A stretch of 64,000 bases of DNA from Candidatus Angelobacter sp. (GTDB lineage: Bacteria > Acidobacteriota > Terriglobia > Terriglobales > Acidobacteriaceae). The DNA lies in assembly GCA_025462835.1 (NCBI GenBank), contig JAOAPH010000039.1, positions 22,686-86,685 of the forward strand, given 5' to 3'. Both the position numbers and the translations under genes were made by a program. A model generated the notes under the pieces. The model searched no databases. It saw only the letters and a program-made list of their open reading frames with translations, and had not been told where the DNA came from. Shown here piece by piece: positions 1 through 8,847 of this stretch; positions within the stretch are counted from its first letter, which is position 1, and each line of letters begins with the position of its first letter.

Positions 1-1
1 G

Positions 2-346
2 GGCCAGTTGCAGGACGCGCTGTTGCGAAACGCCCGTTACATTGTCGGCATTCAAATGCACACCGGCAAGATGACCTTCGAGGAAGGCGTGGATTTCTTC
101 GTCAATGAGGGGTATCAATCACGCACCAATGGTATGCGGGAGACGCGTCGTGGGACTTCCGACCCAACCTATCTCTATTACACCTTGGGCAAGTTGGAGA
201 TCTTGAAGCTGCGTGACGATTACAAGAAACTTCGCGGTCCGAAGTTCTCCCTGGAAGAATTTCACAACACATTCTTGAAACAGGGATTTCCGCCTGTGAA
301 ATTGATTCGCAGACAGATGTTGGGAAATGACAGCCCTACGTTGTAG
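2..346 (+). CDS. DUF885-family protein, C-terminal fragment (cut by window edge)
   Basis: The open frame runs in from the left edge (GQLQDALLRN...) and stops at 346, so only about the last 114 residues are visible. The segment resembles the C-terminal helical part of DUF885 proteins, exported metalloprotease-like enzymes of poorly defined substrate, with the typical stretch around TFEEGVDFFVNEGYQ and YYTLGKLEILKLRDDYK. The catalytic part would lie upstream, outside the window. The TTG at 8 is not a real start; it is simply the first possible codon in the fragment. galU follows 39 bp downstream on the same strand, so the two may be cotranscribed. Family assignment rests on recognised sequence pattern only. 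Confidence 0.65.
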   Translation, partial: GQLQDALLRNARYIVGIQMHTGKMTFEEGVDFFVNEGYQSRTNGMRETRRGTSDPTYLYYTLGKLEILKLRDDYKKLRGPKFSLEEFHNTFLKQGFPPVKLIRRQMLGNDSPTL

Positions 347-385
347 CTACTGCAAACAATCAGTTTTGCTGTATAAGAGAGACCT

Positions 386-1270
386 ATGAAAATGAAAGTT
401 CGAAAGGCGGTATTTCCTGCAGCGGGTTTGGGCACGCGATTTTTGCCGGCAACCAAAGCCATGCCGAAAGAAATGTTGCCCCTCGTGGACAAGCCCATCA
501 TCCAGTACGGCGTGGAAGAGGCGCTGGCTGCGGGTTGCGACCAGATCATCATAGTTACCGGCCGCGGCAAGACTGCGATCGAAGACCACTTTGACCAAAG
601 CTATGAGCTGGAACAACTGCTGGAAGAAAAAGGGAAGACTGAGCTGCTGACGATTGTCCGGCAGATCTCAGACATGATCCACGTTGCCTACGTCCGGCAG
701 AAGCAGGCGCTGGGACTGGGTCATGCGGTGTTGATGGCACGCGAACTTGTAGGCGACGAGCCATTCGCCGTGTTGCTGGCTGACGATGTTATCTCCGGCC
801 CCGTTCCGTGCTTGAAACAGATGATCAAAGCCTTCGAGGCGACGCAATCATCCATTATCGCGACGCAGCAAGTGGATGGCCCGGCGATATCGGCCTACGG
901 CGTCATCGATGGCAGTCCTGTGCGTACCGGCAAATTCAATGGCCGCTTGCACAACATCAAGAACCTGGTGGAAAAGCCGAAGTGGGAAGAAGCGCCGTCA
1001 AACCAGGCGATCATCGGTCGATACATCCTCACACCGGAGATCTTCAAGGCATTGGACCGCACGCCGCTTGGCGCCGGAGGAGAACTGCAACTGACTGACG
1101 GATTGCGCCTGCTTTTGAAGAAGGAAAAGGTTTACGGATACAACTTCGAAGGCGTGCGTCACGATACCGGCGATAAGCTGGGATTCCTGAAGGCGACAGT
1201 TGAATTCGCCTTGCAGAGAAAAGATCTTGGATCGGGTCTGCGAGACTATCTCAAGACGCTCAAGCTCTAG
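386..1270 (+). CDS. galU: UTP--glucose-1-phosphate uridylyltransferase
   Basis: The 294-residue protein makes UDP-glucose from UTP and glucose-1-phosphate in the cytoplasm, feeding exopolysaccharide and envelope sugar synthesis. The nucleotide-binding N-terminus reads PAAGLGTRFLPATKAMPKEM (residues about 11-30), followed by the family segments VDKPIIQYGVEEA, LGLGHAVL and FAVLLADDVI. The length matches bacterial GalU (290-300 residues). The frame allows ATG at 386 (MKMKVRKAVFPAAG). The gene ends at 1270, directly abutting the stop codon of the convergent DinB-like gene at 1271, with no room for a separate terminator. No anomaly is seen. Confidence 0.95.
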   Translation: MKMKVRKAVFPAAGLGTRFLPATKAMPKEMLPLVDKPIIQYGVEEALAAGCDQIIIVTGRGKTAIEDHFDQSYELEQLLEEKGKTELLTIVRQISDMIHVAYVRQKQALGLGHAVLMARELVGDEPFAVLLADDVISGPVPCLKQMIKAFEATQSSIIATQQVDGPAISAYGVIDGSPVRTGKFNGRLHNIKNLVEKPKWEEAPSNQAIIGRYILTPEIFKALDRTPLGAGGELQLTDGLRLLLKKEKVYGYNFEGVRHDTGDKLGFLKATVEFALQRKDLGSGLRDYLKTLKL

Positions 1271-1762
1271 CTACTGAATCGCTTCCGAGAAAAGAAAATC
1301 GTGCTGCCAATCCTGTTTGTAGCCGGCTGACCGTAGCGTGGTGGCCAGTTGAGCCCAGTGTCGCGTGCTGTGCAGCAGAGTGTGGACGAATATCTTTCGC
1401 TTGCTGCTGGTCAAAGTTCCCATGGAGCGGCTGGGGAACTCGATGACTTTTTTCCACTCTTCTTCCGTCGCTGAATCCAAGAATCCTCTTAGCTTTCGAA
1501 ACGCACGCTCTCCTGTCTCGAACAATACCGCGATATCACTGGGAAAAGTTTCGTAGGGAGTGACATCTTCACCCAGCAGTCGCTCTGCATAGCGCGTGTC
1601 GACGGCGACAATGTGCAGCACCAGATTGCGCACGTCCTTCGCTTGCGCGATATCGAGTTTCACATCGAGTGCAGCAGGGTTTTCTTGAAACCACTTTTGC
1701 CAACGACGCGATTCGTTTTCCGCATAGGCGAGTAATTCCGAGAGCTTGAGAGCAGGATCCAT
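1271..1762 (-). CDS. DinB-like four-helix protein
   Basis: A 163-residue protein with the look of the DinB/YfiT-like superfamily: a helical bundle with spaced histidines (LVLHIVAVDTRY around residue 47, and HTLLHSTRHWAQL near residue 127) that in the family bind a metal ion. Family members include bacillithiol or mycothiol-dependent transferases and many proteins of unknown role, so the reaction cannot be stated. It is convergent with galU, the two stop codons touching. A nitroreductase gene lies upstream on the same strand with a 34-bp gap, so the pair may be cotranscribed. Confidence 0.75.
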   Translation of the reverse strand: MDPALKLSELLAYAENESRRWQKWFQENPAALDVKLDIAQAKDVRNLVLHIVAVDTRYAERLLGEDVTPYETFPSDIAVLFETGERAFRKLRGFLDSATEEEWKKVIEFPSRSMGTLTSSKRKIFVHTLLHSTRHWAQLATTLRSAGYKQDWQHDFLFSEAIQ

Positions 1763-1796
1763 GACCAGCAGTATATTGCGATAGGAGAACTGCTGC

Positions 1797-2471
1797 TTAG
1801 AGTTTCAGGCCTTTTCCCCACGCGCCTTCGAAGACTGTGTGTTCCATGGGGAAGCGTCCGGCGTATTTCTTGTCCGGGCCTTTGAGGCGTCCCACCCCGA
1901 GCATCGCCACCACGCGAACATCTTGCTGCGGAATACCAAGCACCTGCTTTACCTGTGATTCCACGAAGCCTTCCATGGGAGCAGTGTCATAGCCGAGCGC
2001 TTCGGCCATCAGCATCATGTGAGTGACGGCGATCATGATATGGCGATTGCCCCACACCGCCCAGTCTGGTCCCCATCCGCAGATATCGCCGGGCTCGCCG
2101 CTCAGCGCGCTGGTGACTGCTTTACGCGAGCTTTCATTCTGCTCGTCCGTGAATCCGTGTTCCTTAGCGATAGCCAGCATCTTTTCCAGATCGCCCTGCT
2201 GCCAGGCTTTGATTGCGACACAAGCCGTAATGACTACGGATGCGGTCTCAACCTTCTGTTGGCCGAAAGCGGCACCGCGTAGCGCTTTGCGCAGAGCGGG
2301 ATCACGCGCAACGATAAAGCGCCAGGGCTGAAGATTGTATCCGCTGGGTGCTTCACGACCGGCGTCAAGAATCTGCTTCAGAGCGGAGTCGGGAATGGGA
2401 GAACCATCAAAATCCGGCGTAGCGCGGCGGGTGCGAATCACTTCGGAGAGGGGTTTTTCGTTGGCGGCCAT
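1797..2471 (-). CDS. nitroreductase-family FMN oxidoreductase
   Basis: A 224-residue nitroreductase-fold protein. The N-terminus carries the FMN-binding signature IRTRRATPDFDG and, near residue 41, SGYNLQPWRFIVARD, where nitroreductases place the SSxNxQPW motif. The C-terminal part includes MLMAEALGYDTAPMEGF, also typical. Such enzymes reduce nitro or quinone compounds with NAD(P)H as FMN-bound dimers; the physiological substrate is not deducible. A GGAG precedes the ATG at 2471 by about 6 nt. It sits between the DinB-like and racemase-like genes, all on the minus strand. Confidence 0.88.
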   Translation of the reverse strand: MAANEKPLSEVIRTRRATPDFDGSPIPDSALKQILDAGREAPSGYNLQPWRFIVARDPALRKALRGAAFGQQKVETASVVITACVAIKAWQQGDLEKMLAIAKEHGFTDEQNESSRKAVTSALSGEPGDICGWGPDWAVWGNRHIMIAVTHMMLMAEALGYDTAPMEGFVESQVKQVLGIPQQDVRVVAMLGVGRLKGPDKKYAGRFPMEHTVFEGAWGKGLKL

Positions 2472-2546
2472 TTCGTTCTCCCTGGTTTAAGACGTACATA
2501 GATGTGGGGACGACGGCAAAGGTTACACTTTAGACTGCGAGAAACC

Positions 2547-3239
2547 TCAACTTGCAACAGCCCTCTTCAGCGCTGCTCGCGCCAGCAGGCGCGTGGAATC
2601 GACTATCGGCAACGGCGAATTCGAATCGGAGACGAGCAGCGGAATCTCTGTGCAGCTCAAAGCTACCGCATCACAGCCGTTGTTCTTGAGGTCGTTAATC
2701 ACTTCCTGAAAGTACTTGAGTGACTCCGGCAGGAATCGCGAGTTCACCAGCTCATCGAAGATGATGGAGTTAATGCGGACGCGCTGCGCCAGTTCAGGAA
2801 TCGCGTGCGCGATCCCAGCAGCCTTTAGCTTGGGTGGATACACGGGACCTTCCATCAGATACTTGGTCCCGGTCACTCCCACCTTTTTGAAGTTGCGTCG
2901 TGCAGCCTCCGCCGCGACTTCTTCTGCGATATGCAGCCAGGGCAGGGGAGACTGGTCGCGCACCATGTCCAAGGCCTGATGGATAGTGTTATCCGGACAG
3001 ATCAGGAAGTCGGCGCCGATCTTTGCCAGCTTCCGCGCGGAATCCAGCATGAGGTCGCCAACGCCGCTCCAATCGTCGCGATAGATGCACTCCATGTACT
3101 CGTGCAGCGAGTGCGTGTGCATGCTGACTTCGGGATGATTGTGCCTCCCCATCAGCGCCGCGCCTTCTACGCAGACGGTGCGATAACAGAGCGCCGCGCC
3201 TTCCGCGCTGCATGCGACTATGCCGATGTGCCTTGCCAT
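2547..3239 (-). CDS. aspartate/glutamate racemase family protein
   Basis: A 230-residue protein of the cofactor-independent Asp/Glu/hydantoin racemase superfamily. The two catalytic cysteines of the family appear as ICPDNTIHQALD (near residue 80) and ALSCTEIPLLVSDS (near residue 193). The N-terminal segment ACSAEGAALCYRT replaces the usual glycine-rich start but is in the right place. It probably racemises an acidic amino acid, supplying D-Glu or D-Asp, although substrate cannot be read from sequence. The start codon lies only 15 bp after the stop of the large upstream gene on the same strand, suggesting cotranscription. Confidence 0.85.
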   Translation of the reverse strand: MARHIGIVACSAEGAALCYRTVCVEGAALMGRHNHPEVSMHTHSLHEYMECIYRDDWSGVGDLMLDSARKLAKIGADFLICPDNTIHQALDMVRDQSPLPWLHIAEEVAAEAARRNFKKVGVTGTKYLMEGPVYPPKLKAAGIAHAIPELAQRVRINSIIFDELVNSRFLPESLKYFQEVINDLKNNGCDAVALSCTEIPLLVSDSNSPLPIVDSTRLLARAALKRAVAS

Positions 3240-3254
3240 TTCGTAGTGAGTCGG

Positions 3255-6200
3255 CTAATCCACTGAAGTGATCGTCTCCGGTTGCATGAGCACAAAGATG
3301 CACTCGCCGCTGCTCGCGGTGCAAGAAACCATCCCGCGACGCACGATCTTCGTTGGTGTCTCGTCAGGGAAGATGTTGCCAAAGTTGAGGGCGTCGAGCT
3401 TCGCGCTATAGCTCTTCAACTCGTCACTTCCCGAGATGAACTTCACGCCTTCCACCTTACCCGGCGATAGAACAACCAGGAAATCCGCTGACACAGATTT
3501 ATTCAACAGCTTGCCCAGCGAATAGGTGCGATCCTTCGAGAGATCGGCGCGATGCATCTCAACTATTTCGCTAGTCTTCTTATTCTCTCCAATGAGGGCA
3601 GCCAGCCTGTCCTTAGTCTCGTTCACGGGACGATTGCCGGAGAGCGCTTCGGCATAGAGTTTCACGGCGTCGTCTTTGCGTCCCTTTTTCTCAGAGATCT
3701 GTGCGAGGTGATCGCCCACTTCACCGCCTTGCGTGAGGTACCAGGAAGCGCGGATATATTTTTCGGCTTTTTCGATGTCGCCGCGCTTGAAGGCGACCCA
3801 TCCTAGAGTGTCCCAATAGGAACCGAGCGCCATCACTCCCGCCATATCGCGCATGGACAGACGATCGACGGAAACGTTGCGCAACGAACTCGCAACCGAC
3901 GAGACTGCGGATTCCGCATACTGCTGCGCGCGGTCAAGATTGCTGCCGTTGTTGGCCAATTCGTAGGCGATGTTGTTCCACAGCAGCGGATTGGGCTGGA
4001 GTTCCAGCGCTTTGTCGAATGATTCGATTGCTTCCTTGTCGCGCTTCATACCCAGATAAGCGCGACCTAGGTTTGCATGAAGGAATCCATTTTCCGCGTC
4101 GAGAGAAACGGCCTTTTCGTTTTCCTCTACGGCTTCGGGATACTTCTTCAACTCAAGGTAGAGTTCGCCGAGGCTGGCGTGAGCGTTGCGATCCAGCGGA
4201 TTGATCTCCAATTGCTTCTGATACGGCTGGATCGCATCTTCAAGGCGTCGCTGGTTCCAGAGCGCCCGCGCCAGATTGTTGTAGGCAAATTCGTCGAAGG
4301 CATTGTTGGCAATCTGCTTGCGATAAGCCGCCTCCGCCTCAGTAAACTCACGCAATCCCATGTGGGCATCGCCCAGCATGTTCCAAATCTGCTTGTTTTT
4401 TGGTTCTTTCTCTGCAACCCGCGTCAAGAGCGAAAGCGCGACTTTGTAATTCTGGTTCTGCATGGCGTCGCGAGCGGAATCGATGAGTTCTTCCACCTTG
4501 ATGTCCTTGGGCAGTTCCGGCGTGCCTGACGCTGCATTCAGACTCTCAACGTGCATCTTCTGCTGCTCGTCCGCACGCACGCTACGGGAAAAAGCCAGGT
4601 AATCAGCGCGGCGCGTGGGCGGGATCTCGCGCATCTTCGTCGACATGGTGCGCTCAGCCGTCAGAGTTTGGCCATCAACTTTATATTTGGATCCGTATTC
4701 GGCGTAGTCGCGCTTCACATTGATGGGAACCGGAGTCCGCAACTTGTATCCTGCGGGCAAAGCCAGCTTGAGCGTGATCTTTAGGTCGTATGGCGAGCCA
4801 AGGTCGATCGGTTTCTCCACTTTGGGTTCGGCCTTTGTCGAAGTTGAGACCTTGGAGTCGTCATCCGCGTCATCATCGCTATCGTCTTTGGTTGCATCAC
4901 CGGTTTCGTCGTCATCTCTTCCCCCGGAACTCAGCCCGACTCGCGGCAATGGCAGCTCCAACTCAGAGGTCTTGTTGGACCACAAAAGAAAATTCGGACG
5001 CGAGACATCAAAGCTGATCTGCAAGGGCACGTGCGTGTTGGTAAGGTTCTCGACTTTTACTTCGCTAACCTCGCCGCCGATGCCGGAGGTGTAGGCAACG
5101 TACTGGCCAACTTCTTTCCATTTATTTTGCGGTACCGAGCGGAAGATCGCGCGCATGGCAAGCTCGACATCGCCGCGGAAAACGCCTTTTACCGTCGCCT
5201 TGAGTTTGCCCAAATCGCTAACGGTGCCTTCCAGAGTGAAGTCCTGCTTGCCTGGGAATGGCGGGTCGGATGGCGTTTCCACCAATCGCGAAGGGCCATC
5301 AAGGGCTGCAAGAAGCGCTTTCTTCTTTCGGATGTTGTAGGAGAGCAATCCAAAGGGCGCGATCTCGGTCGTGGTGTCTGCCCAGAGTACGTCTTCAGAT
5401 TTCCCCTCCGCAGACTTTTTCTGGATCAAGCTGATGACGTGATCAAACTGTGATGGCGACGGCACCTCCGGATCGAGCTTGCGCGATGATCCGATGAGCA
5501 CCGGCTGCACCGTATATCCGGCGGCCTTCATCATGGTGCTGAACAAAGTGTGTTTGTCTTTGCAATCGCCGTACTTGTTGGCAAAGATGTCTTCCGCAGT
5601 GTGCGGCTGGTAGCGTCCCACGCCGAATGACAGACTCACGTAGCGGTATTCCTGAGCGACAAAATCGTAGATAGCGGTGATCTTCTCTTCGTCCGTCTTT
5701 GCGTCGCGGGTGAGTTCGGCCACTTTAGCGCGCACGGTTGGCGACGCTTCCATCTGGGTCCGCTGCAAACTCGCGTACCAGGAGCCCAGCTCATTCCAAT
5801 CGTGGAAGGTGGTGAGCTGAATATCAGGAACATAGTCCTCGCGCGCCTGGCGGCGCTTTTTCTTTTTCAGCTCTTCATCAGACTCGCGCTTCAAGTAGTT
5901 GCTGGTCCAGCGGTAGATCTTGCGATCGCCTTGCTCGGTGATCTTGGGAGCGAAGTCGGGCTTGTTCTTTAGCTTCACTTCGCGATCTTTGGGCAGGTTG
6001 ACTTCGAACTGCTCGTCCAGCGAAATAATGTCCTTGTTGAAGGTGTGCTCAAACCAGAAATGCTTGGGGATGAGCGGCGAGAATATCTGCGTCTTAATCT
6101 GGTATTCCAAGGTGTCGCCGGGTCGCAGCGCAGCGACGGTCACATGACGCTCGCGATAATCGGTGTAGCTGGGCGCCTCGCGTTCGATCTGCGAAGGCAC

Positions 6201-6623
6201 ATCCTGAAAATTATCAGCGGAAGCGTTGACAACGGTGCCATCGGGTTTGCGCACGCGCAGGTAAACAACCTCAAGCTTTTCATTCGCGGAGTTGTATCCG
6301 AAGATCAGTTGTCCTAACTGCTGCACGCCGGCTTGGGTCTGCACGCGGAATCGCGCGGTGATGGAGTTGTATCCGGTGCCATCATTCTCGAAGTGATATT
6401 CGCGACGGAGTTGCTCGAGCACCAACGCCTCTTGCGAGTAATCGGGCGCTTCAGTTTTCTTTGCCGAATCACCGGCCTCTGACTTCTTTGAGCCTGATTT
6501 TGATTTGGCCGATCTCGAAGGGCTATCGGGAAGTGACGTCTCCGGTTTCTGGGCGCAAACAGAAGCAATCAAGGCAAAGACAACCACAAGGGACGCGAAC
6601 GGACGCAAGACGGATGGGTACAT
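3255..6623 (-). CDS. exported DUF3857 / transglutaminase-like / TPR protein
   Basis: A very large protein (about 1122 residues from the ATG at 6623, which gives a clean signal peptide MYPSVLRPFASLVVVFALIA...). An upstream in-frame ATG at 6659 would add 12 residues ahead of the signal and is less likely. Order of domains: DUF3857 (residues about 60-220), a transglutaminase-like core with the nucleophile in YGDCKDKHTLFSTMMKAAGY, a following FDHVI and WADTTT that fit the His and Asp of the triad, a long beta-rich segment with an acidic low-complexity stretch (DDDETGDATKDDSDDDADDD), then a series of TPR repeats in the C-terminal third. It is likely periplasmic or secreted and may act in protein or peptide crosslinking or cleavage; the true substrate is unknown. 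Confidence 0.85.
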   Translation of the reverse strand: MYPSVLRPFASLVVVFALIASVCAQKPETSLPDSPSRSAKSKSGSKKSEAGDSAKKTEAPDYSQEALVLEQLRREYHFENDGTGYNSITARFRVQTQAGVQQLGQLIFGYNSANEKLEVVYLRVRKPDGTVVNASADNFQDVPSQIEREAPSYTDYRERHVTVAALRPGDTLEYQIKTQIFSPLIPKHFWFEHTFNKDIISLDEQFEVNLPKDREVKLKNKPDFAPKITEQGDRKIYRWTSNYLKRESDEELKKKKRRQAREDYVPDIQLTTFHDWNELGSWYASLQRTQMEASPTVRAKVAELTRDAKTDEEKITAIYDFVAQEYRYVSLSFGVGRYQPHTAEDIFANKYGDCKDKHTLFSTMMKAAGYTVQPVLIGSSRKLDPEVPSPSQFDHVISLIQKKSAEGKSEDVLWADTTTEIAPFGLLSYNIRKKKALLAALDGPSRLVETPSDPPFPGKQDFTLEGTVSDLGKLKATVKGVFRGDVELAMRAIFRSVPQNKWKEVGQYVAYTSGIGGEVSEVKVENLTNTHVPLQISFDVSRPNFLLWSNKTSELELPLPRVGLSSGGRDDDETGDATKDDSDDDADDDSKVSTSTKAEPKVEKPIDLGSPYDLKITLKLALPAGYKLRTPVPINVKRDYAEYGSKYKVDGQTLTAERTMSTKMREIPPTRRADYLAFSRSVRADEQQKMHVESLNAASGTPELPKDIKVEELIDSARDAMQNQNYKVALSLLTRVAEKEPKNKQIWNMLGDAHMGLREFTEAEAAYRKQIANNAFDEFAYNNLARALWNQRRLEDAIQPYQKQLEINPLDRNAHASLGELYLELKKYPEAVEENEKAVSLDAENGFLHANLGRAYLGMKRDKEAIESFDKALELQPNPLLWNNIAYELANNGSNLDRAQQYAESAVSSVASSLRNVSVDRLSMRDMAGVMALGSYWDTLGWVAFKRGDIEKAEKYIRASWYLTQGGEVGDHLAQISEKKGRKDDAVKLYAEALSGNRPVNETKDRLAALIGENKKTSEIVEMHRADLSKDRTYSLGKLLNKSVSADFLVVLSPGKVEGVKFISGSDELKSYSAKLDALNFGNIFPDETPTKIVRRGMVSCTASSGECIFVLMQPETITSVD

Positions 6624-6745
6624 ACGTCCATTGTGAATCCAGAGATGCTGCCGTGGCAAATCGCAACAGGCTTAGCCATGGGAAACCGGCAACCTAGGAA
6701 TCTGATAGGTTATTACGGTAAATACCGGAAAATTGAGGTGAACAC

Positions 6746-7807
6746 ATGAGTTCGCTCGTTGAAAAAGCAATTCGCGCGACAGGAGTAGGATATGAGGCTT
6801 CGCCGCAACCGTCTCCACAACTCTTCTTCGATACCATCAGCGCCTACCAACGTACCGAAGCGCTGAAATCGGCGATCGAGCTTGACTTGTTTACGGCCAT
6901 CGATAATGGGCATAACACGGCAGCTTCGTTGGGCAAGCATCTGGGAGCAGCCGAGCGAGGTGTGCGCATTCTTGCTGATTACCTGACGATGGTTGGGTTC
7001 CTCACGAAGCAAGGTTCGACATACGCGTTAACGCCGGATTCCGCGATGTTTCTGAGTCGCAACTCGCCCGCGTGTCTCAACTCGGCGGTGCGGTTCCTGG
7101 GTTCGCCGATATTTGCCGACCATTTCAAGAACTTGACCGCCGCAATCCGTAAAGGCGGAACGGTCGTCGACAAAGATGGCTCGATTGCGCCTGAACATCC
7201 GATGTGGGTGGACTTTGCCCGAGGCATGGCGCCAATGATGCAATTGCCGGCGCAGATGATCGCGCAAGTGCTGAAAGCCGAGGAGGGCAAGGAAATGAAG
7301 GTGTTGGACATCGCCGCTGGGCACGGCACTTTCGGAATCACCATCGCAAAGAAGAATCCCAACGCCAAGATTGCCGCCGTGGACTGGAAGAATGTTCTGG
7401 AGGTAGCGAAGGAAAACGCTCAGAGTGCCGGGGTTGCGGACCGCTACAGCACAATTGCGGGCAGCGCCTTCGATGTGGATTTCGGTACCGGCTATGACGT
7501 TGCGCTGGTCACCAATTTCCTGCATCACTTCGACCTAGCTACGAACGAGCGCTTCATGCGCAAGGTCCACGCGGCACTGAAGCCCGGCGGACGCGCAGCG
7601 ACATTGGAATTCGTGCCGAATGAAGATCGCGTGTCGCCACCACAGTCAGCGGGCTTTGCGCTGATCATGCTGTCGAATACACCGGCGGGAGACGCGTTCA
7701 CATTTCCAGAACTCGATGGCATGTTGCGAAACGCGGGATTCAGCAAGAACGAACTACATCCGCTGCCGCCCTCACCGGGGAGCGTGGTGGTCTCGACAAA
7801 ATCATAA
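6746..7807 (+). CDS. SAM-dependent methyltransferase with winged-helix dimerisation domain
   Basis: A 353-residue protein with the architecture of acetylserotonin/plant-type O-methyltransferases: an N-terminal winged-helix dimerisation domain (residues about 25-100) and a C-terminal Rossmann methyltransferase domain with the SAM loop VLDIAAGHGTFGI (near residue 184) and LVTNFLHHF. It would transfer a methyl group to a hydroxyl or similar acceptor on a small molecule; the substrate cannot be deduced and no biosynthetic cluster surrounds it. A GAGG precedes the ATG by about 7 nt. The upstream 85 bp contains two small inverted repeats (see findings). Confidence 0.88.
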   Translation: MSSLVEKAIRATGVGYEASPQPSPQLFFDTISAYQRTEALKSAIELDLFTAIDNGHNTAASLGKHLGAAERGVRILADYLTMVGFLTKQGSTYALTPDSAMFLSRNSPACLNSAVRFLGSPIFADHFKNLTAAIRKGGTVVDKDGSIAPEHPMWVDFARGMAPMMQLPAQMIAQVLKAEEGKEMKVLDIAAGHGTFGITIAKKNPNAKIAAVDWKNVLEVAKENAQSAGVADRYSTIAGSAFDVDFGTGYDVALVTNFLHHFDLATNERFMRKVHAALKPGGRAATLEFVPNEDRVSPPQSAGFALIMLSNTPAGDAFTFPELDGMLRNAGFSKNELHPLPPSPGSVVVSTKS

Positions 7808-7837
7808 TCAGAAAACCTGCCGGCGCATGCGAGCTGA

Positions 7838-8254
7838 CTATGAACTGGTCGGCCGATAGATACCAGCCACGATCAGTCCCGCAACGATGTTCATGATCAG
7901 CTCGTATCCGATCTGCATGCAAACCACGTTCGCCGGCCAGGGTTGAATTGCGTAGTACACGATGTATTCGCTCACGGAAGTGAGGACCCATACCGCTAAT
8001 CCGTAACGAATGCCTTGTCCTAGCCAAGGGCGTGAATTCACTCCTTGTGCGTAGATCCAGACAAAGGCCAAGGAGAAAAAGAAGAACGCGAGCATTAAGA
8101 AAGGAGCGTGCGCCTGGCCATCAGCGGGAGCGCGCATCAACTGCGGAGTCTGCGCGTAATGCGGTTGAAGCGGCACGCCATGGATCACGAAATTCGCCAG
8201 CGAGACGAAAACGAACACCGCAATAAACGCAATCACCATTCTCTTTACATTCAG
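7838..8254 (-). CDS. small multi-pass membrane protein, unknown function
   Basis: A hydrophobic protein of about 138 residues with four likely membrane segments (MVIAFIAVFVFVSLANFVI; FLMLAFFFFSLAFVWIYA; YGLAVWVLTSVSEYIVYYA; ELIMNIVAGLIVAGIY). I do not recognise a named family. Start choice: a CTG at 8254 lies 7 nt after AGGAG, whereas the first ATG (8239) has no SD at a normal distance, so I annotate the CTG. A longer frame back to 8326 would overlap the upstream gene. It is the third gene of a probable TetR-led unit with the lipocalin-like gene and the regulator at 9480. Confidence 0.7.
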   Translation of the reverse strand: MNVKRMVIAFIAVFVFVSLANFVIHGVPLQPHYAQTPQLMRAPADGQAHAPFLMLAFFFFSLAFVWIYAQGVNSRPWLGQGIRYGLAVWVLTSVSEYIVYYAIQPWPANVVCMQIGYELIMNIVAGLIVAGIYRPTSS

Positions 8255-8283
8255 TGCTGCTCTCCTGAATTCGAGATTTGTTT

Positions 8284-8826
8284 TTACTTTTCCCGGGTGT
8301 AGTGCAAGTGCAACAGCTCGGCCCACTTGCCCTCTTTAGGCGCGGACACATTCCATTGGTAAGAATCAGGGGTGTCGCGGACAATCAGAGAGCGAAGCTT
8401 GTCTACGCGGCCATTCATGTGGGCAATGTCGAAATCCTGGGTGAGTGTTTCGCCGACCATTGCCGCAGTGCCCTGCGTGAGGTTGCCTTCATTGTCGCTG
8501 TACCAGAAGCTGATCTGCTTTTTTACCGGGTCCCATGCGTAGATTCCTTCGTAGTGCACCTCGGGCTTGTTGTGCGAGATGAATGTGGTGACGAACTTGA
8601 TCAGCTGTCCGTTTTCAGACCAGCGGATACGGTTCTCAATGCGCGTGGTAACAGCGCCTGGTTCGCCCTTGATCTCTGCCACCCATGTCCCGCCAGTAAG
8701 CCATGAGATCTGGATGAGCGGACTCGGCTCAGGCGGCTTCGGAGTGTTTTGGGCAGAAACCGTGATGCTTGCTAACAGCGCGAACAGGATTGTGCCTGCT
8801 AGATGAAGCGGTGCGAGAGTCTTCAT
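8284..8826 (-). CDS. exported lipocalin-like hypothetical protein
   Basis: A 180-residue protein with a clear signal peptide (LAGTILFALLASITVSAQ, cleavage after residue about 25) and a beta-rich body: ISWLTGGTWVAEI, QLIKFVTTFIS, YEGIYAWDPVKKQISFWYS. The pattern resembles the DUF1579/DUF6265-type lipocalin-like proteins, which have no defined ligand. It lies between the TetR regulator (21 bp upstream) and a small membrane protein downstream on the same strand, so it is probably controlled by that regulator. Function is unknown. Confidence 0.75.
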   Translation of the reverse strand: MKTLAPLHLAGTILFALLASITVSAQNTPKPPEPSPLIQISWLTGGTWVAEIKGEPGAVTTRIENRIRWSENGQLIKFVTTFISHNKPEVHYEGIYAWDPVKKQISFWYSDNEGNLTQGTAAMVGETLTQDFDIAHMNGRVDKLRSLIVRDTPDSYQWNVSAPKEGKWAELLHLHYTREK

Positions 8827-8847
8827 GTCGATCTCTCTTTCTTCTGG

